Shown: positions 38,334 through 48,003, counted from the stretch's first letter. The stretch: DNA of 64,000 bases from JBFHIJ01 sp963678775 (GCA_963678775.2 CAXXGR010000002.1:248001-312000); one strand, 5' to 3'. Numbers and translations: made by a program. Notes: a model not told the origin generated them from the sequence alone.

Positions 38334-40751
38334 ATGCTTCTATCTATTAAATGGCTTAAAGAATTAGTTGATTTCGATTTGACTGTTGAAGAGCTTGACC
38401 AAACGCTTACTATGCTCGGTATCGAGGTAGAAGGTGTTATCGATTATTCTAAGAAATATGATAAATTTTATATTGCTAAAGTGATTAGCAAGGAAAAACA
38501 TCCCGATGCGGATAAACTTTCTATTTGTAAAGTTTCGGACGGTAATGAGGAAAGAACTATCGTTTGCGGAGCTCCTAATGTGGATGCAGGGCAAACAATT
38601 GTACTTGCTACTGAAGGCGCTTTTGTGCCGGGACCTGAGTTTGAAATCGCCAAGAGAAAAGTTAGAGGCGTAGAATCTAATGGTATGATTTGTAGCAAAG
38701 ACGAACTCGAACTTGGCGAATCAACCGGCGGTATATGGGTACTCCCGGAAAATGCAGAAATAGGACAGCCTCTTGCAGATTATTTAGAACTCAACGATAC
38801 TATTTTTGACATTTCTCTTACTCCGAATAAAGCTGACTGTATCAGCCATTTGGGTGTAGCTCGCGACCTAGCGGCTTACTTGAGAACTAAAGTAAAAACA
38901 GAAAACAAAGCTTTAGATGAAAAAGGGGAGAATATTTCAAACTCATTGAGTGTTGAGATTTTAGATGCTGAGAAATGCCCTCGCTACTCTGCAAGAGTTA
39001 TTAGAAATGCAAAAATTCAAGAGTCTCCTGACTGGCTCAAAAACAGGTTAATTGCTATCGGTCTAAGACCTATCAATGCTGCTGTGGACGTAACAAATTA
39101 TGTTATGTACGAATGTGGCCAGCCAATGCACGCTTTTGATTTGGATAAAGTGGCAGGTGGCAAAATTATAGTAAAGACTGTAGAAAATAAAACTAAATTT
39201 ACTACTCTAGACAGCAAAGAAAGAGAGTTAGACGACCAGATGTTAATGATTTGCGATGCTGAAAAGCCAATCGCTATCGCCGGTGTTATGGGTGGCGAAA
39301 ATTCAGAAATTACAGATGCCACTACAAACATTGTCTTAGAGTCTGCATTTTTCAATCCTTCTTCTGTCCGTAGGACTTCAAAAAAACTTTATATCCAGAG
39401 CGACTCTTCATATAGATTTGAAAGAGGTGTGGATCACGAAAATATAGTTAATGCTTTAAATAAAGCTACTGCTATGATTGCTGAGTTTACAGGTGGCGAA
39501 ATAGCTGAAGGTTTAATCGATGTTTATCCAAATGAGATTAAACGTAAAGAAATTAAACTCAGATATGAAAGAGCCAGAAAGATTATAGGTATTGAAGTTA
39601 GCGATGCAGATATGAAAGAAATGATGCAAGCACTTAACTTTGTAGTTATCAGTGAAGATAGCGAAGGTATCTTATTGGAAGTGCCTCCATACAGAGTAGA
39701 TGTTACTTTAGAAATTGATTTGATTGAAGAAGTTGCAAGACTTTTCAACTATGACAATATAGATCCAAATTTTGCTTCTGCTGTTAATTTCGGTGCTTAC
39801 AACGTGCCAAAAGAATTGTCTTTGCCTCCTAACCGCAAAAAAGTAAGAGATTATTTGGTTCAAAACGGATTTAACGAAATCATTACTCAAAATATGTTAG
39901 ATCCTAAATCTGCTTCTATATTTGGCGATAATCACGTCACATTAGCAAATCCACTTGGCGAGGAACTTTCTATATTGCGCCCATCAACTATCGCGTCAAT
40001 GCTAAAAACATTGAACCATAATATCAGAGTGGGCAATAGCCGTATGCGTTTGTTCGAACTTGGAAAATCATTCCACAGAGTGGATGAAAAAGTACCTACT
40101 TTTATAGAAGGCTTTATGGAAAAACAAGAGCTTACAGTTGCCATTGCAGGCAAAGCTTTTCCTAAACAGTGGTCTATGGCAGAAAGAGATGTAGATTATT
40201 ATGACATCAAAGGCGTAGCAGAAGGCCTTTTAGCACAACTTAGAATCGAAGGTTTAAAATTTAAAGAACTTAAAGAAGAAGCTCCTGCTTTCTCAAAAAA
40301 TACTGTTGCTGTAATGAAGAAAAAGCAAATAATTGGCTATGTTGGCGAAATAGACAGTAAAATCAAAAAATATTATGATTTAGAAATGCCTGTGTTTGTG
40401 GCATGGTTCGACATGAGTGAAATAAATGCTTTAGAACCTGTGCGACCTTACTACAGTAAAGTAGCACCATTCCCTGGTTCTAATAGGGATTTGGCATTCA
40501 TCGTAGCGAAGGAAGTAAAAGCTGATGATATACTAAATCAAATAGTGCAAAACGGTGGTAAACTGTTACAATCGGTGAACATTTTTGACGTGTACGAAGG
40601 TAAAAATGTAGACAATGGCAAAAAATCACTAGCTTACAGCTTGCATTTTGCTTCTCCTGAAAGGACACTGAAAGATAACGAAGTAGATCAGGCAACAAAT
40701 AAAGTTATTAAAGCGATTGAGAAAAAATTTGAAGCTGAGTTGAGAGGATAA
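38334..40751 (+). CDS. pheT: Phenylalanyl-tRNA synthetase beta subunit
   Basis: This 805-aa protein is of normal length for PheT. It shows the EMAP-like tRNA-binding domain (about 40-155, KVISKEKHPDADKLSICKV), B3/B4 editing domains (KNRLIAIGLRPINAAVDVTNYV, MHAFDLDKV), the B5 domain, the catalytic-core-like domain and the C-terminal FDX-ACB domain (PFPGSNRDLAFIV). With PheS it charges tRNA-Phe in the cytoplasm and edits Tyr-tRNA-Phe. I use the ATG at 38334 (MLLSIKWLKELVDF, the family start) rather than the upstream in-frame TTG at 38283. pheS is not adjacent. It heads a conserved plus-strand run ending in rny. Confidence 0.96.
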   Translation: MLLSIKWLKELVDFDLTVEELDQTLTMLGIEVEGVIDYSKKYDKFYIAKVISKEKHPDADKLSICKVSDGNEERTIVCGAPNVDAGQTIVLATEGAFVPGPEFEIAKRKVRGVESNGMICSKDELELGESTGGIWVLPENAEIGQPLADYLELNDTIFDISLTPNKADCISHLGVARDLAAYLRTKVKTENKALDEKGENISNSLSVEILDAEKCPRYSARVIRNAKIQESPDWLKNRLIAIGLRPINAAVDVTNYVMYECGQPMHAFDLDKVAGGKIIVKTVENKTKFTTLDSKERELDDQMLMICDAEKPIAIAGVMGGENSEITDATTNIVLESAFFNPSSVRRTSKKLYIQSDSSYRFERGVDHENIVNALNKATAMIAEFTGGEIAEGLIDVYPNEIKRKEIKLRYERARKIIGIEVSDADMKEMMQALNFVVISEDSEGILLEVPPYRVDVTLEIDLIEEVARLFNYDNIDPNFASAVNFGAYNVPKELSLPPNRKKVRDYLVQNGFNEIITQNMLDPKSASIFGDNHVTLANPLGEELSILRPSTIASMLKTLNHNIRVGNSRMRLFELGKSFHRVDEKVPTFIEGFMEKQELTVAIAGKAFPKQWSMAERDVDYYDIKGVAEGLLAQLRIEGLKFKELKEEAPAFSKNTVAVMKKKQIIGYVGEIDSKIKKYYDLEMPVFVAWFDMSEINALEPVRPYYSKVAPFPGSNRDLAFIVAKEVKADDILNQIVQNGGKLLQSVNIFDVYEGKNVDNGKKSLAYSLHFASPERTLKDNEVDQATNKVIKAIEKKFEAELRG

Positions 40752-41136
40752 TATTAGACATCCACCTTACTTTTCATGGCACCCCTCCAGAGGGGAAAAA
40801 TGCAGCAAACTATTTTAAATATATCACGTTCTCTGAAGCATACTATTTACAAAAGAGACAAAGTAGTTAGCATACAGTATATTCTGCTGATAGAGCTCGA
40901 CTACAAGAAAGAAACAGACAATCTCAACCGTGGGGTTACCCCCACGGTTGTAATAAGAGACAAGCTCTTGTAACAAATAGAAAAGATACGTTTAAATTAT
41001 GTAGAGTCAATTCATGAGTTGCCTCTACATAGTCCTAAATAAAGAGCTGACAAAAAGAGTACCTACTGAAATAGATACTTGTTATCAGTTAATATATCTC
41101 CCTGTACAACTGTACAACAAAAAAGATAATGGAATT
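40752..41136 (+). other. Intergenic region with strong hairpins (pheT to coiled-coil gene)
   Basis: This is 385 bases without a convincing gene. A 65-codon frame (40776-40973) is open, but its end is encoded by the palindrome at 40926-40949, so I do not call it. A CCCCT/AGGGG hairpin lies just after pheT near 40781-40795, then the strong palindrome, then ACAAG/CTTGT. The pheT transcript may end or be processed here. Confidence 0.5.
40926..40949. repeat. Strong REP-like palindrome
   Basis: AACCGTGGGG and CCCCACGGTT form a perfect 10-bp stem with a 4-nt loop (TTAC). No T tract follows. It is much more GC-rich than its surroundings and resembles another GGGGTT/AACCCC palindrome at 47934-47953, so it may be a mobile mini-palindrome of the REP/RAYT type rather than a terminator. 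Confidence 0.6.
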
Positions 41137-44100
41137 ATGCAACCGGATAAAAATATACAATTATTAGTAGAGAAACTCTGGGGCTCGGTAGGTAAAGCTG
41201 CTGATACGATAGAAGTTCTCAAACTGGAAAAGATTGAACTGCAAGAGCAAATCAACTCGCTAAATGCAAGGGCAAATAGCTCCGAAGAAGAATATTCTAA
41301 AGCAAATGAAAGTTATTCATCTCTGCAAGCAGAATTAGATACTAAGGAAACTGAGCTTGCTCACATTAAAGATGAGCTCGAGAAGCTTACTATTGAATTA
41401 TCCGATAAAAATGCTATTATCCAAAACCAAAATGATGTATTTGAGAAACTTGCTGACCTCAAAGAAAAGTTAGATTTCTTTGAGGTTAAAAGTCGCACGG
41501 TACCGGTACTAACAGAAAAGCTGCATGCTGAGTCGCAAAAAACTTCAAAGTTAGAAGAAGAAAATAATAATCTTAGAGCTCAGTTAGATGAGTATATAAG
41601 GAAAACAAATGATTTGGAGCTTAGCCAAAAGGATCATGTCCGTAAAAACTTTGAACTTATTAAGCTCAATGAAGAAATATCTAAGCTAAAAAACAGAAAT
41701 GCTGAACTTAAAAACTTTGAATTCAACTATAATAGTCTTATTCAAAAGTATAATGCCGATCAAGCTAAAATTGCAAAACTTAATGCCGAACTGCTTAGCT
41801 TGCAAGGTATCAACAAAAATTTTATTACTGACAAAGCCAAATTGGAAGAGGAGCTAAACTCTCTCAAAGAGCAACTCTCCCTCAATTCTGCCTCCTACAA
41901 TGAGCAAGCACATGCTTATTCCAATCAGGCACAAAATATTGAAGAATTGAATGCAAAAATTGAAGAATTGCAGCAAATTATTTCAAATAAAGATGCAGAA
42001 AATAGTTTACTCAGCGAAGAATTAGAAATCTTGACCGCTGAACTCCAGGAGAAAGAATTAGAACTTTCTTTGGCTATGGAGCAGCTTGCTGTTTCGGAAA
42101 AACATATCACTGAAATAAACACTCATACCGAGCAATTACAGTCAAAATTAAGCAATATCGAAGCTCATTCTTTAGGAAAATCACTTGAAATAGAAGACCT
42201 TAAAAATACCTTGTCATCTATTAGCTACCTTGAAGCTAGTGACTTAAATAGTTTCCTCAGCCTTGAAAAAGATTTACAAAGAAGAGAAGATTTTATTTTA
42301 GAGTTAGAGTCAAATATATTTGAATACGAATCTGCTATTCACGGACTTAAACGCAAAAACGCAGCAATCGAAGAATCAATGAAAGATTTGCGTCACACTT
42401 TGGCGATGAAAGATAGCAGCGTTAAAAGTATGGAAGTTCGCATAAGGCAGCTTGAAAGTGAGTTAAATTCAGAAATAGCTAAGCTTAACGACACCGGAAA
42501 GGCAAAAGAAAATCTCAACGAAGAGTTAGCCTCTGCAATCAATGAAAAGCACTCTTTGCAAGAACAGCTGCAAGGCTTACAGTCGAAGCTGGATGAATCT
42601 ATCAGAAACAACTCGTTATTAGTCGATGAAAAGCGTAAACTCAAAGAAACAACTGAGTCTCTTGAAAATGATTTGGATAGTTTGAATATTAGTATTCAGG
42701 ATAAAAATGAAGAACTTTCTATGATGGAAGAGGACTCTAAAGAGACTTCAGAAAAAATCGAATCTCTTAATACTCAGCTATTAGATGTCCAAGATAATTA
42801 TGACACTGCAAAGCGTCATCTTAATAATTTAGCTGATAAATTGAATGCTACTGAACTGCAAAAAGCAGAATTGGATTCCAAAGTTGCTTTCCTTGAAACC
42901 GAACTAAATGATAGCGAAGTTTATAATGAAGTGTTTGCTGCTAAGCTCGATGAGACAGAGAAAGAAAAAGCACTATTAGAAACTAACATTATCAAACTTC
43001 AGAGGGATTTAGACATTAGCTCTAATCACAATGCTAATTTCGAAGAAAAACTCTCTGCTCTGTTGCTACACAAAGAACAGCTTGAAGATTATCTAATCAG
43101 TCACAGAGAAAGTAAATCTGCACTTGAAGCTAAAATTACTCAGCTTGAAACCGAACTAAATGATAGCGAAGTTTATAATGAAGTGTTTGCTGCTAAGCTC
43201 GATGAGACAGAAAAAGAAAAAGCGCTATTAGAAACTAACATTATTAAACTTCAGAGGGATTTAGACATTAGCTCTAATCACAATGCTAATTTCGAAGAAA
43301 AACTCTCTGCCCTCTTGCTTCATAAAGAACAGCTTGAAGATTATCTAATCAGTCACAGAGAAAGTAAAACTGCACTTGAAACTAAAATAACTCAGCTTGA
43401 AACCGAGCTAAATGATAGCGAAGTTTACAATGAAGTGTTTGCTGCTAAGCTCGATGAGACAGAGAAAGAAAAAGCGCTATTAGAAACTAACATTATTAAA
43501 CTTCAGAGGGATTTAGACATTAGCTCTAATCACAATGCTAATTTCGAAGAAAAACTCTCTGCCCTCTTGCTTCAAAAAGAACAGCTTGAAGATTATCTAA
43601 TCAGTCACAGAGAAAGTAAATCTGCACTTGAAGCTAAAATTACTCAGCTTGAAACCGAGCTAAATGATAGCGAAGTTTACAATGAAGTGTTTGCTGCTAA
43701 GCTCGATGAAATTACCGTTCAAAAAACATCCTTAGACTCTAATATTATAACAGTTCAAAATGATTTAGAAGAAAAGTCTAAAACAATCTCTGATCTCAGA
43801 GAAATCAACGAATCTGCGAATAAGCAGTTGAGAGATGTGAAAAATGAACGGGACAAAATCAGAAGAGATCTAAAAAAAGAACAAGCAGATGTTAGAAAAT
43901 ATATAAATACAAATAACTCCCTTGCCGGAACTTTAGCAGTGCTTGGCATGGAGAAAGAGTTACTTGAACGACGTTATGAAGATATGGAAGAGGCTTACTC
44001 TAAGGCTTCAGCCAAGTTGGTTTCTATAGCAGATAATGCGAACATCACCAATAGCCAATTAGAAGAGCTTAAAACCAGATTAGATTCAAGGCAAGAAGAG

Positions 44101-45315
44101 CTTAAACTATTTGCCGGAGAAAAAGAAGAATTACTTGTTCGCATTCAGGAGTTAGAATTAGAATACGACGAGATACGAGAGGAAAGAGAAGCTTTGAGCG
44201 ACCGCATTATACTTGTTAAAGCTGAAAATAGCAACCTAAAAGACTCTTTAGATAATTTGCAGACAGACCATCAAAATAGTATAGGTACTATAGCACATCT
44301 TCGCAGTGAGATAAACGAAAAGCAAGATGAGCTATTCCAAATGTATGCGACTAAGGAAGATGTGGCTGGCGAGTTGAATAGGACTAATGCAAGCCTTGAC
44401 GCTTCTAAATTGGAAAATGAAGCTCTTTCAAAAATATTAGATTCCCAAAAAGCAAAACAAGTAGAATTAGAAAGCACCCTAAGCACTCTTAACTCAGAAT
44501 TGCAAGCTGTGACTCAGCGTGCAGCAGAGCTATCTATAGATATTTCTAACATTACTGATAAGAACACTTCACTGCAATCAGATAAAGATAATCTTGAAAT
44601 GACTATAGAAGAATCGCAAAGGCATTACTCTAACTTAGTAAGTAAGCTAGAAGAAGCAAAAGCTTCTTTAGGAATAAAGGAAAGATACAGCAAAGAGTTG
44701 GAGCAAGAGATATCTAAACTGGAAGAGGATTTAAAACTTTCAGATGAGAGCAAATCAAATCTTGAAAATAAACTTATTGCTTTGACTGAGCTCAACGAGA
44801 TGCAAAAACAAAATCTCAGTTCTTTAGAATCAGAGAAAAAAGATTTATTTTCTAAGATTGAGACAGCAGCGCGAGAAAAATTGTCAATCGAATCTGAGCT
44901 TAGTGATTTGAAAGGTATATCTTATAAATATGAGAAATCAGAAGGCAGAAATCAGAAGCTAAATCAGACTATATTAGGTTTAGAAGAAATAAATCAGAAC
45001 ATCCGCTTCAGGTATAACGAGTTGGAAAAAGAGAAAGAAAAATTACACAGACGTAGTGAATATGTTACTAAGTTAGAAAAAGAAATAGAAGATTTGAAAA
45101 ATCAAATGAAGACTCAAAGAAGCCTAAACGAAAAGATACAGGAACAAAATGAAAATTTAGAATCCTTAATCCGTACCAGATATGACCAAATACGAATACT
45201 GGAACAACAATTAGGTGATGCGGAGCAACGAAATATAGCGTTTGAAGCAGAAAGAGACTCTATCAAATCCGACATAGATAAATATATAGAGAAAATAGAC
45301 AATATGTTATATTGA
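41137..45315 (+). CDS. Very long coiled-coil protein with tandem 84-residue repeats
   Basis: This 1392-aa protein starts at ATG 41137 (MQPDKNIQLLVEKLWGSVG) and is almost wholly Glu/Lys/Leu/Ser/Asn-rich heptad coiled coil. There is no signal peptide or membrane helix. At 42892-43709 (about residues 586-858) the unit beginning LETELNDSEVYNEVF repeats with an exact 252-bp period: three full copies and a partial fourth. 84 residues equal 12 heptads. It lies between pheT and zapA, a position where related bacteria usually have a short coiled-coil gene, so it may be a greatly enlarged division-associated or cytoskeletal filament protein. That role is inference; SMC-like ATPase motifs are absent. 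An upstream frame could extend it to 41014 but looks non-coding. Confidence 0.8.
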   Translation: MQPDKNIQLLVEKLWGSVGKAADTIEVLKLEKIELQEQINSLNARANSSEEEYSKANESYSSLQAELDTKETELAHIKDELEKLTIELSDKNAIIQNQNDVFEKLADLKEKLDFFEVKSRTVPVLTEKLHAESQKTSKLEEENNNLRAQLDEYIRKTNDLELSQKDHVRKNFELIKLNEEISKLKNRNAELKNFEFNYNSLIQKYNADQAKIAKLNAELLSLQGINKNFITDKAKLEEELNSLKEQLSLNSASYNEQAHAYSNQAQNIEELNAKIEELQQIISNKDAENSLLSEELEILTAELQEKELELSLAMEQLAVSEKHITEINTHTEQLQSKLSNIEAHSLGKSLEIEDLKNTLSSISYLEASDLNSFLSLEKDLQRREDFILELESNIFEYESAIHGLKRKNAAIEESMKDLRHTLAMKDSSVKSMEVRIRQLESELNSEIAKLNDTGKAKENLNEELASAINEKHSLQEQLQGLQSKLDESIRNNSLLVDEKRKLKETTESLENDLDSLNISIQDKNEELSMMEEDSKETSEKIESLNTQLLDVQDNYDTAKRHLNNLADKLNATELQKAELDSKVAFLETELNDSEVYNEVFAAKLDETEKEKALLETNIIKLQRDLDISSNHNANFEEKLSALLLHKEQLEDYLISHRESKSALEAKITQLETELNDSEVYNEVFAAKLDETEKEKALLETNIIKLQRDLDISSNHNANFEEKLSALLLHKEQLEDYLISHRESKTALETKITQLETELNDSEVYNEVFAAKLDETEKEKALLETNIIKLQRDLDISSNHNANFEEKLSALLLQKEQLEDYLISHRESKSALEAKITQLETELNDSEVYNEVFAAKLDEITVQKTSLDSNIITVQNDLEEKSKTISDLREINESANKQLRDVKNERDKIRRDLKKEQADVRKYINTNNSLAGTLAVLGMEKELLERRYEDMEEAYSKASAKLVSIADNANITNSQLEELKTRLDSRQEELKLFAGEKEELLVRIQELELEYDEIREEREALSDRIILVKAENSNLKDSLDNLQTDHQNSIGTIAHLRSEINEKQDELFQMYATKEDVAGELNRTNASLDASKLENEALSKILDSQKAKQVELESTLSTLNSELQAVTQRAAELSIDISNITDKNTSLQSDKDNLEMTIEESQRHYSNLVSKLEEAKASLGIKERYSKELEQEISKLEEDLKLSDESKSNLENKLIALTELNEMQKQNLSSLESEKKDLFSKIETAAREKLSIESELSDLKGISYKYEKSEGRNQKLNQTILGLEEINQNIRFRYNELEKEKEKLHRRSEYVTKLEKEIEDLKNQMKTQRSLNEKIQEQNENLESLIRTRYDQIRILEQQLGDAEQRNIAFEAERDSIKSDIDKYIEKIDNMLY
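42892..43709 (+). repeat. Tandem 252-bp coding repeat (3.25 copies)
   Basis: The motif CTTGAAACCGA starts copies at 42892, 43144, 43396 and 43648, exactly 252 bases apart. Copies are near-identical at nucleotide level, differing mainly at silent sites and in a few residues (LLLH/LLLQ, KSALEA/KTALET). The fourth copy diverges after AAKLDE at about 43709. High identity including third positions implies recent expansion or ongoing gene conversion. Confidence 0.95.
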
Positions 45316-45479
45316 TATATTATAAAATTTTCTTTACTTTAATCAGTCTTTATAGTATAAAGATACATACATAAAATTTTCTTTGGTTTTTATAGTATAT
45401 TAGGCTATATTTACATAGTTTAGCCTAAAAGTTGAAATATAGTTTATTTTTTTAGTTCTTTACTCAGACAATATAGATA

Positions 45480-45761
45480 ATGGCAAAAACAATAGATGTA
45501 GTGATAGGTGGCAAGCACTTCTCTTTAGTAGGAGAAGACGAGCAATTGATTCTAAATTCAGCAAAGTTAGTTGATAAACAAGTAACTGAAATGGAGCAAA
45601 AGCATAGGTCTTTGCCATTTAATACGGTATCTGTATTAGCGGCGTTAAACATAGCCGGACAGAATCAGCAAAATGAGAAACAAAAAGATATTGATACTCA
45701 ATATTTGATAGATCAATTAAACATGATGTCAGAGAAATTAGATAATTCCATAGATTTATAA
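45480..45761 (+). CDS. zapA: Cell division protein ZapA
   Basis: This 93-aa protein matches ZapA in length and pattern. The N-terminal beta part (TIDVVIGGKHFSLVGEDEQLI) is followed by AAKLVD-like NSAKLVDKQVTEME, then LAALNIAGQ and a C-terminal coiled coil. ZapA cross-links FtsZ protofilaments at the Z ring in the cytoplasm. It sits 164 bases after the long coiled-coil gene and immediately before a structured RNA gene, the zapA - 6S - rny order known in related bacteria. Confidence 0.9.
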   Translation: MAKTIDVVIGGKHFSLVGEDEQLILNSAKLVDKQVTEMEQKHRSLPFNTVSVLAALNIAGQNQQNEKQKDIDTQYLIDQLNMMSEKLDNSIDL

Positions 45762-45770
45762 ATTTTTTAC

Positions 45771-45800
45771 TTGACTTATATAAAAAAACTTTGTTATCTT
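45771..45800 (+). promoter_or_regulatory. Candidate sigma70-type promoter upstream of the ncRNA
   Basis: TTGACT (45771-45776) and TATCTT (45795-45800) are separated by 18 bases, just after the zapA stop. A start near 45807 would put about 58 nt of leader before the RNA's closing stem, which would need trimming. Confidence 0.45.
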
Positions 45801-45864
45801 ATATGCAGAAAGTATTTCATACTACAATGAATGCAAGATTTGTTCTTTCAAATAAATTTATGTG

Positions 45865-46110
45865 CCGCATAATTTTGTCATTGTCACACGAATAAAGAAC
45901 TAACATTTTTTTAAAGGGAATTAGACTCTATTTATTGATAGCGGGCCACATCATACTTCGGTATGTAATCAGCTGCTTATAGCCAAGGTGTATAGCTATT
46001 TGCAGAGGGTCGGTGGATTATAGAAATATTTAGGCTTTTACCCACTGTGTCTAGAGAGTTCTTTTTACTCTCGTGGATATAAGACAATCAAAATTATGCG
46101 GTTTTTTTTT
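45865..46110 (+). ncRNA. Structured ncRNA, probable 6S RNA
   Basis: The 5' end CCGCATAATTTTG (45865-45877) pairs perfectly with CAAAATTATGCGG (46089-46101). The stem continues as ATTGTC/GACAAT after a 2-nt bulge, then CACGA/TCGTG and AAAGAAC/GTTCTTT. The closing stem is followed by nine T residues, a built-in terminator. Inside are a UUCG tetraloop hairpin CATAC-TTCG-GTATG and a CTGC..ATAGC / GCTAT..GCAG hairpin. No protein is encoded. The place between zapA and rny and the long closing stem suggest 6S RNA, which binds and inhibits housekeeping RNA polymerase. Its 246-nt length and branched centre are less typical, so the family name is tentative though the RNA gene is well supported. Confidence 0.7.
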
Positions 46111-46157
46111 GCCGCTAATGATTTTTCGATACTTTAGTGTATAGGAGTAATTGACCG

Positions 46158-47720
46158 ATGAGTGAACAGATATATCTGATCATTAGTGTAGTGATAGCTA
46201 TCGGCGGGTTCGCTCTTTCTTATATATTTGGCAAGAAGCAGATTACTGTTAAACTTGCTGAGCTAGATAAGAAGGCGGCTGACTTGCTCAAACAGTCCGA
46301 GAAAGATGCCGAAAACCTTAAAAAGGAAAGACTTCTTGAGGTTAAAGAAGAGTGGCATAAAAAGAAAATGGAATTTGAAAGAGAATCACAGAAAAGACTT
46401 GAAAAGTTTAGTAAAAAAGAAGATCATCTTCAAAAACGAGAAGATGGAGTTGAAAACAAGCTTGATGTGATTCAGAAAAAAGAGATTAACTTACAAGGTT
46501 TTGAAGAAGATCTCAAAAAAAGAGAAGCTAAATTGGATGAAAAATTCAAGGAAGCTGACAAGTTTGTCGAACAGCAAAACGCCAAACTTGAAAAAATTGC
46601 CGGACTTACTAGAGAAGAAGCCAAAAAACAATTGATTGAAAACTTTGTTAACGAAGCCAAAACTGAAGCTGCGTCGACTATCAATCAAATCCGTGAAGAA
46701 GCTAAAATCACTGCTCAACGAGAATCTCAATCTATTATCGTGCAAGCTATCCAAAGGACTGCTTCCGATCACTCTGTCGAAACTACTGTTTCTGTAGTTA
46801 GTTTAGACAGCGACGAAATGAAAGGTCGTATTATCGGTAGAGAAGGTAGAAACATTCGTGCCTTCGAAGCTGCTACAGGCATCGATCTTATTATCGATGA
46901 CACCCCTGAGGCGGTGGTTATTTCCGGTTTCGATCCGTTTAGAAGAGAGGTTGCTAAAAAAGCTCTCGAAAAACTTATGCTTGACGGCAGAATCCACCCT
47001 TCAAGAATTGAAGAAGTGGTTGGTAAAACTCAGAAAGAACTTGAAGAAGAAATCTACCGCATTGGTGAAAATGCCCTTATCGAGCTTGGTGTACATGGTA
47101 TGCGCCAAGGCCTGATGAAGTATATCGGTAAGATGAAATATCGCTCAAGTTACGGACAAAACTTACTTAGTCACTCCATCGAAGTGGCTTACCTTTGTGG
47201 CATTATGGCTGCTGAGCTGGGTTTAGACCCCGCTTTGGCTAAACGCGCAGGCTTATTGCATGACATTGGTAAATGCGTTGATAAAGATACTGATGGGCCT
47301 CACGCTCTTATTGGTATGGAACTTTGTAAGAAAAACAAAGAAAATAAAATCGTTTGTAACGCCGTTGGCGCTCACCACGAAGATATTGAAATGGAATCTC
47401 CTTATGCAGTGCTTGTTCAGGCTGCAGATAGTATCTCAGGTGCCCGCCCTGGTGCAAGACGTGAATCTTTGGAAAATTACATCAAGAGACTTGAAAAACT
47501 CGAATCTCTTGCCAATGAGTTCGAAGGTGTTCAGAAAACATTTGCTATCCAGGCAGGTCGTGAAATCAGAGTTATTGTTGAACCTGAAAAAGTGACTGAC
47601 CAAATCGCTGATGATATGGCTAGCGAAATCGCTAAAAGAATCGAGCACGAAATGGAATATCCGGGACAAATCAAAGTCGCAGTTATTCGCGAGCGTCGCT
47701 CAATCGCTTTAGCAAAATAA
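46158..47720 (+). CDS. rny: Ribonuclease Y
   Basis: This 520-aa endoribonuclease starts mRNA decay at the membrane. It has an N-terminal membrane helix (about 5-24), a long Glu/Lys coiled coil (about 30-200), a KH RNA-binding domain with GRIIGREGRN near residue 223, and an HD domain with HDIGKCVDKDTDGPH (His368/Asp369) and GAHHEDIE. The C-terminus PGQIKVAVIRERR is typical. A GGAG-containing site precedes the ATG. Length is standard. A strong terminator follows. Confidence 0.97.
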   Translation: MSEQIYLIISVVIAIGGFALSYIFGKKQITVKLAELDKKAADLLKQSEKDAENLKKERLLEVKEEWHKKKMEFERESQKRLEKFSKKEDHLQKREDGVENKLDVIQKKEINLQGFEEDLKKREAKLDEKFKEADKFVEQQNAKLEKIAGLTREEAKKQLIENFVNEAKTEAASTINQIREEAKITAQRESQSIIVQAIQRTASDHSVETTVSVVSLDSDEMKGRIIGREGRNIRAFEAATGIDLIIDDTPEAVVISGFDPFRREVAKKALEKLMLDGRIHPSRIEEVVGKTQKELEEEIYRIGENALIELGVHGMRQGLMKYIGKMKYRSSYGQNLLSHSIEVAYLCGIMAAELGLDPALAKRAGLLHDIGKCVDKDTDGPHALIGMELCKKNKENKIVCNAVGAHHEDIEMESPYAVLVQAADSISGARPGARRESLENYIKRLEKLESLANEFEGVQKTFAIQAGREIRVIVEPEKVTDQIADDMASEIAKRIEHEMEYPGQIKVAVIRERRSIALAK

Positions 47721-47746
47721 AGAGAATATCTAAACTTACGATATAA

Positions 47747-47780
47747 AAGACTTCACCCAAAAAGTGAAGTCTTTTTTTTA
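47747..47780 (+). terminator. Intrinsic terminator of rny
   Basis: A stem AAAGACTTCAC / GTGAAGTCTTT with a CCAAAAA loop is followed by at least seven T residues, 26 bases after the rny stop. Confidence 0.93.
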
Positions 47781-47933
47781 GTCTAAATAAATGCTTCCTA
47801 CTCATCATTTCTATACTGACTTAACATTACCCCAGATTTGTCATTAGATGCCGTAAAGTGCTGTAAAAGACCGTAGAATCAAGGAGTATGCTTACTTCCT
47901 TTGTAAGAAAATATTACGAAATTGCTGATTGAA

Positions 47934-47953
47934 CAAGGGGTTTCAACCCCTTG
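47934..47953. repeat. REP-like palindrome at the left edge of the Rhs cassette island
   Basis: CAAGGGGTT and AACCCCTTG form a perfect 9-bp stem with a 2-nt gap. No T tract follows. It lies between the rny terminator and the last toxin-cassette copy and resembles the palindrome at 40926-40949. Confidence 0.55.
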
Positions 47954-48003
47954 CCATGCAATGACTTTAGAGCTTTTTCATTATTTCAAATGACATTTTT
48001 GGG

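Noticed and set aside
40776..40973. Open frame of 65 codons after pheT
   Set aside because: Its end is encoded by the strong palindrome at 40926-40949, composition is poor and there is no ribosome site. I treat it as intergenic repeat sequence.
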